From contig JBFLXE010000001.1 of the NCBI GenBank assembly GCA_040757455.1, forward strand, positions 1-52,773: a DNA stretch of 52,773 bases. Reading direction: 5' to 3'. The position numbers and the translations under genes were made by a program. Source of the stretch: Kmv42 sp040757455 (GTDB lineage Bacteria > Nitrospirota > Thermodesulfovibrionia > Thermodesulfovibrionales > SM23-35). Below, one piece after another: positions 32,268 through 41,568 of this stretch. The notes under the pieces were generated by a model. That model was not told the origin of the DNA. It did not search any database and worked only from the letters and a program-made list of their open reading frames with translations. How positions within the stretch are numbered: position 1 is the stretch's first letter; each line of letters begins with the position of its first letter.

Positions 32268-33054
32268 AGCACTTATACCAGAAAAGGGGGATGAAGTTCT
32301 TCATCTGGACATTGAACGCATTCTCCCGGGTGAACAGCAACCGAGAAAGACTTTTAAGGATGATTCGCTCAAGGAACTCGCTTTATCGATCAGGGAAAAG
32401 GGTGTTATACAGCCTATCATCGTCTCAAGAGTTGGAGATGGCACGTTCAGAATCATTACGGGTGAGAGAAGGTGGAGAGCTGCAGCACTTGCAGGATTAA
32501 AAAAGATACCCGCCATTGTGAAAAGCCTTGCTTCAGAGGACGCTCTTGAAGTAGCACTTATAGAGAATATTCAGAGGGAAGACCTGAATCCTGTCGAGAC
32601 GGCAGAGGCATTCAACCGCCTCATCGTTGATTTTAACCTCACACAGGAGGAACTCTCCGGCAAAATCGGCAAAGATAGGGCGACGATCGCCAATTACCTA
32701 AGGCTCCTTAAACTGCCCGAAGAGGTGAAAATCCTCCTTTATGATGGCTCGTTGAGTATGGGCCATGCCAAGGCCCTTCTGACAATCGAGGGAAAAGCCA
32801 ATCAGGTTGAGGCAGCGAGAAAGATGGTGAGAAAGGGACTTAGCGTGAGAGAGGCCGAATCATTATCTAAAAGGTTCGTCAAACCGCGGAAGATACCGCG
32901 GGAGGATCCACAGATTTCGGCACTGCAACAGAAACTAATTCGAAGCCTCGGCACAAAAGTGAGGATAATCCATAAAGGAAAGAGAGGCAAAATAGAGATA
33001 GAATATTATTCTCTTGAGGAGCTTGACAGGCTTCTGGAGATTCTGCTGGGATAG
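32239..33054 (+). CDS. parB: Chromosome-partitioning protein ParB/Spo0J
   Basis: CTP-dependent parS-binding clamp, 271 residues. Family stretches: RILPGEQQPRKTF at the N-terminus, the nucleotide/arginine-patch motif GERRWRAAALAG, ALIENIQREDLNPVETAEAF and the helix-turn-helix around QEELSGKIGKDRATIANYLR; the C-terminus is the dimerisation domain. GGAG precedes ATG 32239. No palindromic parS site (TGTTTCACGTGAAACA-like) was found by eye in the window. Confidence 0.96.
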   Translation: MKTALGKGIEALIPEKGDEVLHLDIERILPGEQQPRKTFKDDSLKELALSIREKGVIQPIIVSRVGDGTFRIITGERRWRAAALAGLKKIPAIVKSLASEDALEVALIENIQREDLNPVETAEAFNRLIVDFNLTQEELSGKIGKDRATIANYLRLLKLPEEVKILLYDGSLSMGHAKALLTIEGKANQVEAARKMVRKGLSVREAESLSKRFVKPRKIPREDPQISALQQKLIRSLGTKVRIIHKGKRGKIEIEYYSLEELDRLLEILLG

Positions 33055-33083
33055 ATAGATCTATTGTTTCGCAGGAGGATTTG

Positions 33084-34031
33084 ATGCAAGATTCTGTCGA
33101 TACCTATGATGTCATAATAATCGGTGGCGGACCTGCTGGTCTTGCCGCAGGGCAGTACGCTGCACGAGCGAAACTAAAGACGGTGATACTGGATAAATCG
33201 TCATCCGCCGGCGCCCTCGCATACTCGAGCCGGATCGAAAATTATCCCGGCCTTGCCAAACCAGTTTCTGGCAAAGAATTACTTGACATCATGAGAACAC
33301 AGGCTCTTACTTTTGGAGCTGAATATCTGGAAACCCAGGTGGTAGGCGTTAATCTCACAGATGATGTTAAGAAAGCCTTGACTATGGATAGCGTATACGG
33401 CGGCAAGACGGTGATCATCGCCACCGGCGCTATGGGCAGAAAGCCATCCATAAAGGGCGAGAGCCAATTCCTTGGGAGGGGCGTCAGTTATTGTGCTATT
33501 TGTGATGCCGCCTTTTACCGGGGTATGAAGGTCTGCGTGATCGGAAATAGCGAGGAGGCCGTGAAGGAGGCAGGTGTGCTTACGCGATTTGCCGAGACTG
33601 TCTACCTCATCTCGCCGACGTCAAAACTTCAAGTAGACGATCATCCTGCCCTGAAGGAGCCAAATCTGAAAGTGCTACCGGGCCATACCGTGACATCCAT
33701 CGAGGGAAATGAACTGGTGGAGAGGATAAGGATGCGGGATCATGAAAATAAGGAGACGGAGCTGGAGCTTGCCGGGGTTTTTGTTTATCTTCATGGAAAC
33801 AAACCGATTGTCGATTTCCTTTACGGCTCTATAGAGACCAGAGACGACGGGTGCATACCGGTAAGCTGCATGATGGAGACATCAGTCCCGGGGGTTTTTG
33901 CTGCGGGAGATGTGACCTGTACCGAGATAAGGCAGGTTGTCGTCGCGGCATCACAAGGGTGCATTGCAGCACTGGCAGCAGAAAAGTATATATACAAGAG
34001 GAAACGGTACAGGATGGACTGGGCGAAGTAG
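33084..34031 (+). CDS. Thioredoxin-reductase-like flavoprotein
   Basis: 315 residues. FAD-binding IIIGGGPAGLAAGQYAARA, redox-active CAIC (in VSYCAICDAAFYRG) and a C-terminal FAD motif GVFAAGDVTCTEIRQ are all present, matching TrxB-type enzymes. The NADPH domain motif VCVIGNSEEAVKEAGVL is atypical: the usual GGGxS is replaced by GNSEE. It may therefore be a paralogue with another electron donor, for example a ferredoxin-dependent or low-affinity type. ATG 33084 follows AGGAGG by five bases. It lies 29 bp after parB, possibly cotranscribed. Confidence 0.85.
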   Translation: MQDSVDTYDVIIIGGGPAGLAAGQYAARAKLKTVILDKSSSAGALAYSSRIENYPGLAKPVSGKELLDIMRTQALTFGAEYLETQVVGVNLTDDVKKALTMDSVYGGKTVIIATGAMGRKPSIKGESQFLGRGVSYCAICDAAFYRGMKVCVIGNSEEAVKEAGVLTRFAETVYLISPTSKLQVDDHPALKEPNLKVLPGHTVTSIEGNELVERIRMRDHENKETELELAGVFVYLHGNKPIVDFLYGSIETRDDGCIPVSCMMETSVPGVFAAGDVTCTEIRQVVVAASQGCIAALAAEKYIYKRKRYRMDWAK

Positions 34032-34032
34032 C

Positions 34033-34767
34033 CTACTTCTTTCCCTTTGTGAGGACAATGAGTTCTTCAGCATTTTTCGGAGCGTACCCGAGGGCGTCAT
34101 TATTGAAATAAACGAATACATCTTTTTTCTTTCTCAGATGCATCTTGATGAATTTTGCGTCCTCTTTCAGAGACTCAGTACTGTAAGAGGTTGCATAACT
34201 GCCTTCCATGCCGTGTCTGCGGACATACAAGAAATCAGTGGTTACGGGAAGCCTGTTCAAAAAGTCAGGATAGTCTGCCATACACAGTGCAATCTTCTCT
34301 TTTTCGAATAATCCGATCACCTTCTTATTTATCCATGACCTATTTCTGAATTCGAAAGTACTCCTTATCAAATAAGGCTTCAGTGCCTCGAGAAATTTAT
34401 TGATGCGTTCAAGGTCGAAACCAAAGTTTGGTGGAAGCTGCCACAGTATGACACCTAATTTCTCCTTAAGAACAGAGGCCCGGGAGAAGAAAGCCTCTAA
34501 AGGTTCTTCGCAATCCTTGAGCCTCTTTACATGGGTGATGAACCTGCTCCCTTTCAGAGAAAAAAGAAAATCCTCAGGAGTGGATGAATACCATTTCATA
34601 AATGTCTCCTTCTCCGGCAAGCGGTAAAAGGTCACATTTAATTCGACGGTGGCAAAATGTTTGATGTAATACTCGAGCCAGCGATTCTTGGGTAGATTTT
34701 CAGGATAAAACTTTCCTCTCCAATGATCATAAAGAAATCCACTGCATCCTATTTTCAGGTCTGCCAC
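34033..34767 (-). CDS. DUF72 (YecE-like) protein
   Basis: 244 residues, TIM-barrel-like DUF72 family. Recognisable stretches are KIGCSGFLYDHWRGKFYPEN, the ELNVTFYRLP motif, FLFSLKGSRFITHVKRL, VILWQLPPNFGF, FEFRNRSW and DVFVYFNNDALGYA. Family function is unknown. It converges on the flavoprotein gene with one base between the stops. Confidence 0.88.
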   Translation of the reverse strand: MADLKIGCSGFLYDHWRGKFYPENLPKNRWLEYYIKHFATVELNVTFYRLPEKETFMKWYSSTPEDFLFSLKGSRFITHVKRLKDCEEPLEAFFSRASVLKEKLGVILWQLPPNFGFDLERINKFLEALKPYLIRSTFEFRNRSWINKKVIGLFEKEKIALCMADYPDFLNRLPVTTDFLYVRRHGMEGSYATSYSTESLKEDAKFIKMHLRKKKDVFVYFNNDALGYAPKNAEELIVLTKGKK

Positions 34768-34911
34768 ATAACTATTATATCACTCCGAAAACGGCGCTAA
34801 ACCTCGGGGGCAAAGAAGATATCATCTTATCCTTACTTCGGTGAGATTTGAGGAAAGGACACGGCTTCAAAATATTTCAACTTTTTATTCTGGACAAGTC
34901 CGGGGAAAGGA

Positions 34912-37044
34912 TTATCTTGAAACTCTGATGACCCCTTCGAGTTGTGCGATCTTCTGGGTCAATCCGGAGAGCTGATGCTTATCTTTCACTTCGAGTATAA
35001 AAGTGATGTGGGCTTTCTTATCTTCAGTCGAACTTGCCTCAATATGACTTATGTTCACATTTACCGAGGATATGAGTGCACTGAGATTTGCAAGTATACC
35101 CGGTTTGTCCACGGTCTCCAGGTAGAGCTTCACCGGAGAGGTCATGTCGCTGCCAGTCTTCCACTGAACATCAACAAGCCTCGCATCATCGACAGCAAGT
35201 CTGTCAAGATTGGGACAGTCCTTTCTGTGTATCGTTACGCCCCTTCCTCTTGTTATATACCCGACAAGGCCGTCACCGGGTATGGGATAGCAGCATTTTG
35301 CGGTATGATATAAGACGTCATCCAGGCCTCTGATGGTTATTCCTCTTGATCCCTTTCGCGGTTTTATAATCTTTGCGATCGGAACCTCTTCTTCGGGCTT
35401 CTCCGGAGCTAATCTATTTACGACCTGATGGGACGATATTTTTCCGTGACCGATGGAGGCGTAGAGGTCTTCAAGAACTTTGAAATTAAAGAACTTCAGC
35501 ACATTGTGCATCGCCTCTGACTTAATTACAGACATGCTCAGATCATGCCTTCTTATCTCTCCCTCCAGCAATTTAAGACCGAGTTCACTGCTCTGCTTGC
35601 GGTCTTCCGCTTTTATCCACTGTTTTATCTTGCTCTTGGCACGCTGTGTTACCACAAATTTAAGCCAATCCCTGCTCGGTCCGTGGGAGGGAGAAGTTAT
35701 TATCTCAACGGTATCGCCGTTTCTCAACACATACCTGAGTGGAACGATTCTGTCATTTACCTTTGCGCCAACGCACCTGTTACCCACTTCAGTATGAATA
35801 CTGTAAGCAAAATCAACAGGAGTGGATCTCACGGGTAATTCCTTTATTTCCCCTCTGGGTGTAAAGATGTAGATTACCTCTGGAGTAACCTCTCCTTTGA
35901 CCGCCTCAAGAAAATCCTTGGCGTCAACAAGATCCTTTTGCGCCTGTATAAACTCCCTCAACCAGGAAATATATCTGTCACTTCTCTCATCAATTGCGCC
36001 CTTTTCCTTGTACCTCCAGTGGGATGCAACGCCGTGTTCTGCTACCATATGCATCTCCGATGTTCTTATCTGGAATTCCACCCGTTCACCTTTTGGCCCG
36101 ATGACGGTGGTGTGCAGAGACTGATACATGTTTGACTTTGGAACGCCTATATAATCTTTAAATCTCCCCGGGATTGGCGTCCAGAGGGAATGAATAAGGC
36201 CAAGAATGGCATAACAGTTTGCTTTGCTATCCGTAATTATTCTCAAACCGAGGACGTCATGGACCTCTTCGAAAGTAATCTCCTGTTTCTGCATCTTCTG
36301 ATAAATGCCATAATAATGCTTGACTCTCCCCGACACGATGCCGGGAATGTTTTCCTCTTTAAGTTTTTTCTGTATTATCCCGCTCACCTCTTTAAGATAG
36401 GCCTCCTGCTCCTCTTTTCTCTTCGCAACTTTCTTAACGAGTTCGCTGTAAAGATCGGGCATAAGACTCTTGAAACTCAGATCTTCAAGCTCGGTTTTCA
36501 GCCAGCCGATCCCGAGCCTGTTGACAAGTGGAGCATAAATCTCAAGTGTCTCCAGGGCTATCCTCTGTTGTTTATTCTCCGGAAGATGCTGCAAGGTGCG
36601 CATATTATGAAGTCTGTCCGCAAATTTTATGAGTATTACTCTAATGTCTTCAGACATGGCGAGAAGCATCTTTCTGAAATTCTCTGCCTGTGCTTCTTCT
36701 TTTGTCGTGAAATGCATTTTGGAGAGCTTCGTGACTCCTTCAACAAGAAAGGCTATCTCCTCTCCAAATGAATTCCTTATGTCTTCTATGCGTGTACTTG
36801 TGTCTTCGATCGTATCATGGAGCAGACCTGCCGCAATCGTCTCAACATCCATCTTCATATCTGCGAGAATCGAGGCCACTGCCAGAGGATGCTCGATAAA
36901 AGGTGAACCCTCCAATCTCTTCTGTCTGAAATGGGCATGACTCGAAAACGCATAAGCCCTTTTTAAAACTTCAATGTCCGCATCAGAATTGTAGGAGAGT
37001 ACTTTCTTTACGAGGGAGCTAATTTTTACAGGTTCTTCTTTCAT
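34912..37044 (-). CDS. Bifunctional (p)ppGpp synthetase/hydrolase (Rel/SpoT)
   Basis: Stringent-response enzyme of 710 residues. The HD hydrolase domain has HAHFRQKRLEGSPFIEHPLA, LLHDTIEDT and RLHNMRTLQHL. The synthetase domain has DVLGLRIITD and YQSLHTTVIGPKGERVEFQI, with RFKD in the loop that marks bifunctional rather than synthetase-only (ExDD) enzymes. A TGS domain (IYIFTPRGEIKELPVRSTPV) and a C-terminal ACT domain (LYLETVDKPGILANLSALIS) complete the full-length form. It is downstream of recJ on the same strand. Confidence 0.96.
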   Translation of the reverse strand: MKEEPVKISSLVKKVLSYNSDADIEVLKRAYAFSSHAHFRQKRLEGSPFIEHPLAVASILADMKMDVETIAAGLLHDTIEDTSTRIEDIRNSFGEEIAFLVEGVTKLSKMHFTTKEEAQAENFRKMLLAMSEDIRVILIKFADRLHNMRTLQHLPENKQQRIALETLEIYAPLVNRLGIGWLKTELEDLSFKSLMPDLYSELVKKVAKRKEEQEAYLKEVSGIIQKKLKEENIPGIVSGRVKHYYGIYQKMQKQEITFEEVHDVLGLRIITDSKANCYAILGLIHSLWTPIPGRFKDYIGVPKSNMYQSLHTTVIGPKGERVEFQIRTSEMHMVAEHGVASHWRYKEKGAIDERSDRYISWLREFIQAQKDLVDAKDFLEAVKGEVTPEVIYIFTPRGEIKELPVRSTPVDFAYSIHTEVGNRCVGAKVNDRIVPLRYVLRNGDTVEIITSPSHGPSRDWLKFVVTQRAKSKIKQWIKAEDRKQSSELGLKLLEGEIRRHDLSMSVIKSEAMHNVLKFFNFKVLEDLYASIGHGKISSHQVVNRLAPEKPEEEVPIAKIIKPRKGSRGITIRGLDDVLYHTAKCCYPIPGDGLVGYITRGRGVTIHRKDCPNLDRLAVDDARLVDVQWKTGSDMTSPVKLYLETVDKPGILANLSALISSVNVNISHIEASSTEDKKAHITFILEVKDKHQLSGLTQKIAQLEGVIRVSR

Positions 37045-37112
37045 AGTTTATTATATAACTTTGCATGGAGGAAGCTGGGTTCATGTACCCGGTTTAAGAT
37101 CTACTTACAACT

Positions 37113-38903
37113 TCATGGACTGGGTCTCAATGCCTTCAGATTAAGCTGCAGATGCCTGGTCCCTTCCCATTCATTAATGCAAGGGGTGAAGGCCGCATCA
37201 ACAGTGTTCAATGAACCTATTTTGTCTAAATAAAATGCCATATCGAAACCTATTGCATCAATAGACTGGCTCTTTTGTCTGAGTTTCATCTTCACATGGA
37301 CATCTTTGACTATTCTCGGGTTAAGCATTTCAAGCCCCTTTGAACCCAGGAGCGGCTCGGGGTTGCCTGCACCGAATGGTTCGAGCATCTCAATTTCCTT
37401 TATTAAATTCAATGTTATTTGGGAGAAGTCTATATCTGAATCGATCTTGAGGAGTGGTATGAAGTCTTCTTCTTCCAGGGTCTCCTTTGCAATTCTGTTG
37501 ATATATTCTTCAAAGTGTGCAATATTTTTCGCCTCTAATTCCAGGCCGGCAGCCTGCTTATGCCCTCCGTACCTTTTAAGGAGATCCTTGCATCGATCAA
37601 AGGCTTTGTATATATCAAAGGCTGCTATACTCCTTGCCGATCCCCTGCCAATACCTTCTTCTACAGAAATAATGACCGCAGGACGGCGGAAAACCTCCAC
37701 GATCCTCGATGCAACAATTCCAATTACTCCTCTGTGCCATCCCTCGGAGTAAATAACAATAACGGGCGCCATCTCCCTGCGTGCAAGCATCGAAAGTGCT
37801 TCTTGATATACCTTTTCCTCTATCTGCTGTCTTTCCGTATTCAGCCTGTCAAGTCGTGACGCGATTTCAATCGCATCATCTTCAGAATCGGTTAGAAGAA
37901 GCCTCACCACATCAGTAGGGTCGGAGATCCTACCAGCTGCATTGATTCGCGGTATGAGTGTGTACAGGAGAAGACCTGTTTTCAGAATTTTGCCGTTAAC
38001 CCCTGAAACCTCTTTCAACGCCTGCAGACCGGGTCTCGACCACCCTTCTATGAGCTTTAGTCCCTCTTTGACAATAATCCTATTCTCTCCAGTGACCGGC
38101 ACAACGTCCGCTATGGTGCCGAGGGATGCAAGGTCTAAAAAATCGTAAATCGTGATTCGTGGATGGTCAACTGATAAGGCTTGTGCGAGTTTGAATGCAA
38201 TCCCCGCGCCCGAAAGATGGGAGAAGTGAGATCTAAGATTAGAGATTTTGGGGTTAATAACAGCAATTGCGTCCGGAAGTGAGAAATTATTAAACGTGAT
38301 TCTTGATTCTGCATCTGGAAATCCCCCCACACCCCCCTTTTCCAAAGGGGGGACGGGGGGATTTTGGCTACTGATTACTGACTCATGACTTATGCGCGGT
38401 TCATGGTGGTCGGTTATAATGACATCAATACCCTCTTTTTTACATAGTGACACGGTTTCGATTGCACTAATGCCGCAATCAACAGTTATGATGAGTGTTG
38501 CACCTGTTTTTTTTGCTTTTTTTATGCACAGAGGCGTGAACCCATATCCATGTTCCATCCTGTTCGGTATGAAGTAATAGCTTTCTATCCCGACCATCTC
38601 CAATGCCTTCAGGACTATCGCTGTCGCCGTAAGCCCGTCTGCGTCAAAGTCGCCGTAAACAAGGACTTTTTCCCCTCTCTTAGAAGCTGCAACTATTCTG
38701 TCAACAGCTACTCCCATGTCTTGAATATCAAATGGATCAGATAATTGCGAAATGTTGGAATTCAGAAAGGAACTGATTTCTCCGGCTGTTTTTATACCCC
38801 TGTTTACAAGTATCTGAGCTAATACAGGTGAAATAGAAGCAGCTTTTGAGAGGTAGTTCAGGTATTCCTGATTGGTACGGTTAACGAACCATCGCCTGTG
38901 CAT
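37113..38903 (-). CDS. recJ: Single-stranded-DNA exonuclease RecJ with in-frame repeat insertion
   Basis: 5'-3' single-strand exonuclease, about 597 residues. DHH-family motifs are intact: YGDFDADGLTA, TVDCGISAIE, ITDHHEP and the DHHA1 end GIGRGSARSIAAFD with KRYGGHKQAAGLEL. About 39 extra residues sit between ITDHHEP and LPDAIAVINPK, encoded by a palindromic/heptamer repeat; orthologues usually have only a few residues there. ATG 38903 (MHRRWFVNRT) is chosen because upstream sequence is repeat DNA; no clear ribosome site. The core active site is complete, so the enzyme is probably functional. Confidence 0.93.
   Translation of the reverse strand: MHRRWFVNRTNQEYLNYLSKAASISPVLAQILVNRGIKTAGEISSFLNSNISQLSDPFDIQDMGVAVDRIVAASKRGEKVLVYGDFDADGLTATAIVLKALEMVGIESYYFIPNRMEHGYGFTPLCIKKAKKTGATLIITVDCGISAIETVSLCKKEGIDVIITDHHEPRISHESVISSQNPPVPPLEKGGVGGFPDAESRITFNNFSLPDAIAVINPKISNLRSHFSHLSGAGIAFKLAQALSVDHPRITIYDFLDLASLGTIADVVPVTGENRIIVKEGLKLIEGWSRPGLQALKEVSGVNGKILKTGLLLYTLIPRINAAGRISDPTDVVRLLLTDSEDDAIEIASRLDRLNTERQQIEEKVYQEALSMLARREMAPVIVIYSEGWHRGVIGIVASRIVEVFRRPAVIISVEEGIGRGSARSIAAFDIYKAFDRCKDLLKRYGGHKQAAGLELEAKNIAHFEEYINRIAKETLEEEDFIPLLKIDSDIDFSQITLNLIKEIEMLEPFGAGNPEPLLGSKGLEMLNPRIVKDVHVKMKLRQKSQSIDAIGFDMAFYLDKIGSLNTVDAAFTPCINEWEGTRHLQLNLKALRPSP
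38280..38396. repeat. Palindromic and heptamer repeat inserted in frame in recJ
   Basis: The core (~38320-38375) is AAATCCCCCCACACCCCCCT followed by TTTCC, then AAAGGGGGGACGGGGGGATT, a near-perfect palindrome. The flanks carry 7-bp-periodic sequence: on the coding strand AGAATCAAGAATCACG on one side and GAGTCAGTAATCAGTAGCC on the other. It is translated as residues ~177-215 of the longer recJ frame, with the PPVPPLEKGGVGGF signature of such repeats. Confidence 0.7.
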
Positions 38904-38910
38904 AAAGAAC

Positions 38911-38983
38911 GATACATGATACATGATGCAGGATGCAAGTCAGATTCAGGTCATCAGGAATCGTGCATCTTGTATCTTGCATC
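38911..38983. repeat. Inverted heptamer array upstream of recJ
   Basis: The left arm is four tandem 7-mers GATACAT, GATACAT, GATGCAG, GATGCAA (38911-38938). The right arm (to 38983) in reverse complement reads GATGCAA, GATACAA, GATGCAC, GATTCCT. The intergenic block between secF and recJ thus forms a degenerate long hairpin built of heptamers. Confidence 0.6.
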
Positions 38984-39028
38984 AGTCTTTATATCCTTCA
39001 ATAAACATGTTTTGTAGGACCCTTAAAG

Positions 39029-39940
39029 CTATTTCTTTGCAAAGGGCCTTTTCCCCTTCCAGAGCAACACGACCGGGCTTGCGACAAATATTGATGAATA
39101 AGTGCCAACCAGTATCCCTATTATAATCGCAAGGGCAAAATCGTGAATAACCTCCCCTCCGAATAAGAAAAGAGCCAGTGCTGCGAGCAGGGTTGTGAAG
39201 GACGTGATGATAGTTCTTGAAAGGACCTCGTTAATGCTCTGGTTTATGACGACTTCAACGGGATCCCTGAGCCTCGTCTTCAAATTCTCTCTTATTCTGT
39301 CAAAGACCACGACTGTATCTGTGAGTGAATACCCTGCAATGGCGAGAAGGGCTGACACGATAATAAGATTTATTTCGCGGTTGGTGATATAAAAGAAACC
39401 CAGTACTGCAAAAACGTCATGAAGCGTTGCAATCGTAGCCCCTATGCCAAACCTGAACTGAAACCTCCATGCAATGTAAACAAGGAGTCCAAGAGTGGCG
39501 GCAAGGATAGCCCACAAAGCATCCCCTTTCAGTCTCTCTCCAACCTTGGGGCCAATTTCGGTTGTCGAGTCAACAACAAGATTCTGATCCGTAAATTTTT
39601 GAGATAGCGCTGCAATTATTTTATCGGAAAATCCGCCAAGTGTCTCTTCCTTTTTTTTAACTCTTATCAGGACCTTTCTTTCGACGGGCATATCCTGCAG
39701 ATCGGAATCCCTTACCCCTCCTTCTTCGAGGGCCCTTCTCACCTCATTAAGAACAACGGGGTTCTCGAACTTTATCTGTACGGCGGTGCCTCCGATAAAA
39801 TCTATGCCCAGATTGGCAACCCCTCTCGCAATCTGTATAATCGCAATAATGCCAAGAGTAAAAATTATTCCGGAAAGGGCGAAGGCATAATATTTTTTGC
39901 TCATGAAATCAATCTTCGTTTTCTTCAGGAACTCTCTCAT
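39029..39940 (-). CDS. secF: Protein-export membrane protein SecF
   Basis: 303 residues, six membrane helices. Partner of SecD in proton-driven completion of Sec export. Family stretches: GIDFIGGTAVQIKFENPV near the N-terminus, GYSLTDTVVVFDRIREN in the membrane domain and the C-terminal IIIGILVGTYSSIFVASPVV. The start overlaps the secD stop by 4 bp. yajC-secD-secF is the standard order. Confidence 0.96.
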   Translation of the reverse strand: MREFLKKTKIDFMSKKYYAFALSGIIFTLGIIAIIQIARGVANLGIDFIGGTAVQIKFENPVVLNEVRRALEEGGVRDSDLQDMPVERKVLIRVKKKEETLGGFSDKIIAALSQKFTDQNLVVDSTTEIGPKVGERLKGDALWAILAATLGLLVYIAWRFQFRFGIGATIATLHDVFAVLGFFYITNREINLIIVSALLAIAGYSLTDTVVVFDRIRENLKTRLRDPVEVVINQSINEVLSRTIITSFTTLLAALALFLFGGEVIHDFALAIIIGILVGTYSSIFVASPVVLLWKGKRPFAKK

Positions 39941-41559
39941 ATACTTATGGTCTTCACCTGAAATTTACTCGTAATAACATCGAAAACAGTCTTCGTGCCT
40001 ATTAAGGCTGTAAAGAGATTTATGGCCACGCCAAGACTTAAAGTCACCGCAAAACCCTTTATCGGCCCTGTACCGAACTGGAAAAGAACCGCGGCTGTGA
40101 TCAGCGTTGTTACGTGAGAATCGAAGATCGTCCAGAATGCCTTGCTGTATCCTGAATCAATCGCAGCCACCGGTGTCTTGCCCGCCCGCAATTCTTCTCT
40201 TATTCTTTCGAACATAAGGACGTTGGAATCAACTGCCATTCCTATGGCAAGGATGATGCCGGCAATGCCCGGAAGAGTGAGTGTAGCATTCAAGGATGCC
40301 ATGGCGCCAAGAAGCAATATCACGTTTAGAAGTAGTGCGAAGTCAGCAATAACACCGGAAAGCCTGTAATAGAAAACCATGAATGCAACAACAGCTATAG
40401 TGGCGATTATGGCCGCAAGTTTGCCCGCTTCGATCGAATCTCTTCCCAGAGACGGCCCTACCGTTACATTCTGAAGCATTTTAAGGGGTGCGGGTAGTGC
40501 ACCTGCCCTCAATACGATGCTCAAATCCTTTGCCTCCTCCATCGTAAAATTTCCGGTAATCTGAGCGTCACCCCCTGATATCTTCTCCTGTATGACCGGG
40601 GCTGAATAAACAGTGTTGTCAAGGACTATAGCCAGTCTCCTTTTGACGTTTTCCCCTGTGATCTCTTCAAAGAGCTTTGCGCCCGCATCATTAAATGTAA
40701 GAGAGACGTAGGGTTCGTTAAATCTTTGATCAATATTCACCTTTGCGTCGCTGAGAAGGTCACCCGTAAGGACAGCTTTCTTTTTTATAAGTATCGGTAT
40801 CTTTACGGCCCTGCCCGTTTCCCTGTCTATCCTCTTCTCAAAAAGTATCTCGTCACCTTCTGGAATCCTCCCGGCGAATTCTTTCACGAGAGCTTCTTCC
40901 TCACCCGAAGATACTGCCTGGGGAAGCTCAGCAGCGATGGGAGCGTCATCATCCACAAGCTTGAATTCAAGCTGGGCAGTCTTGCCAATCAGTGTGATGG
41001 CGCGCTTCGGCTCCCTTACACCGGGCAGTTGAACCACGATCTCACTTTCTGCCTGTCTGTGAATGGTTGGTTCTGCAACACCAAACTGGTCGATCCTGTT
41101 TCGGATGGTTTCGAGTGCCTGATCCACAGCACTATCCTCTATTCTGCGTGCCTCCCTTTCGGATATCTTGTATGTGAGACGTGTTCCTGTCTCAGCAGCC
41201 GCGAGACCGGGATAATTGTCCTCAATGAGTCTTCTTATTTCGGAACTTGAGGGGCTCACCGTAATGTTCAGCCCGCTCACTTTCACTTCGGCTGTTATTT
41301 TCTTCCTTTCAAAAAGATTTTTCAGTTGTGATGCATATCTTTCTGTGGTTATTCCGACGGCCTTATCTCCTTCCACCTCGAAAACAAGGTGCAGACCTCC
41401 TTGAAGATCAAGCCCCATAACGACACCTTTGTCCGGCATGGTTTTCCGCCACCATTCAGGCATGTAATGAAAAGCGGGAGTACTGGGCAGGAAAAAAACA
41501 ACGGCAAGGATAAGAGTCACGCATATCAGTATTAACCGCCAGAGAACCTTCTTTTTCAT
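39937..41559 (-). CDS. secD: Protein-export membrane protein SecD
   Basis: 540 residues. First membrane helix at ~5-25, large periplasmic P1 head domain and a C-terminal group of five helices with GIAGIILAIGMAVDSNVLMF and ERIREELRAGK. GLDLQGGLHLVFEVEGDKA marks the start of the periplasmic part. ATG 41559 is preferred over GTG 41562 because of the GGGAG five bases upstream. Six bases after yajC... the three genes form one operon. Confidence 0.96.
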   Translation of the reverse strand: MKKKVLWRLILICVTLILAVVFFLPSTPAFHYMPEWWRKTMPDKGVVMGLDLQGGLHLVFEVEGDKAVGITTERYASQLKNLFERKKITAEVKVSGLNITVSPSSSEIRRLIEDNYPGLAAAETGTRLTYKISEREARRIEDSAVDQALETIRNRIDQFGVAEPTIHRQAESEIVVQLPGVREPKRAITLIGKTAQLEFKLVDDDAPIAAELPQAVSSGEEEALVKEFAGRIPEGDEILFEKRIDRETGRAVKIPILIKKKAVLTGDLLSDAKVNIDQRFNEPYVSLTFNDAGAKLFEEITGENVKRRLAIVLDNTVYSAPVIQEKISGGDAQITGNFTMEEAKDLSIVLRAGALPAPLKMLQNVTVGPSLGRDSIEAGKLAAIIATIAVVAFMVFYYRLSGVIADFALLLNVILLLGAMASLNATLTLPGIAGIILAIGMAVDSNVLMFERIREELRAGKTPVAAIDSGYSKAFWTIFDSHVTTLITAAVLFQFGTGPIKGFAVTLSLGVAINLFTALIGTKTVFDVITSKFQVKTISI

Positions 41560-41568
41560 CACCTCTCC

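Noticed and set aside
31441..33080. parS sites near parAB
   Set aside because: I searched for TGTTTCACGTGAAACA-like palindromes by eye and found only partial matches such as TGTTTCGCAGG.
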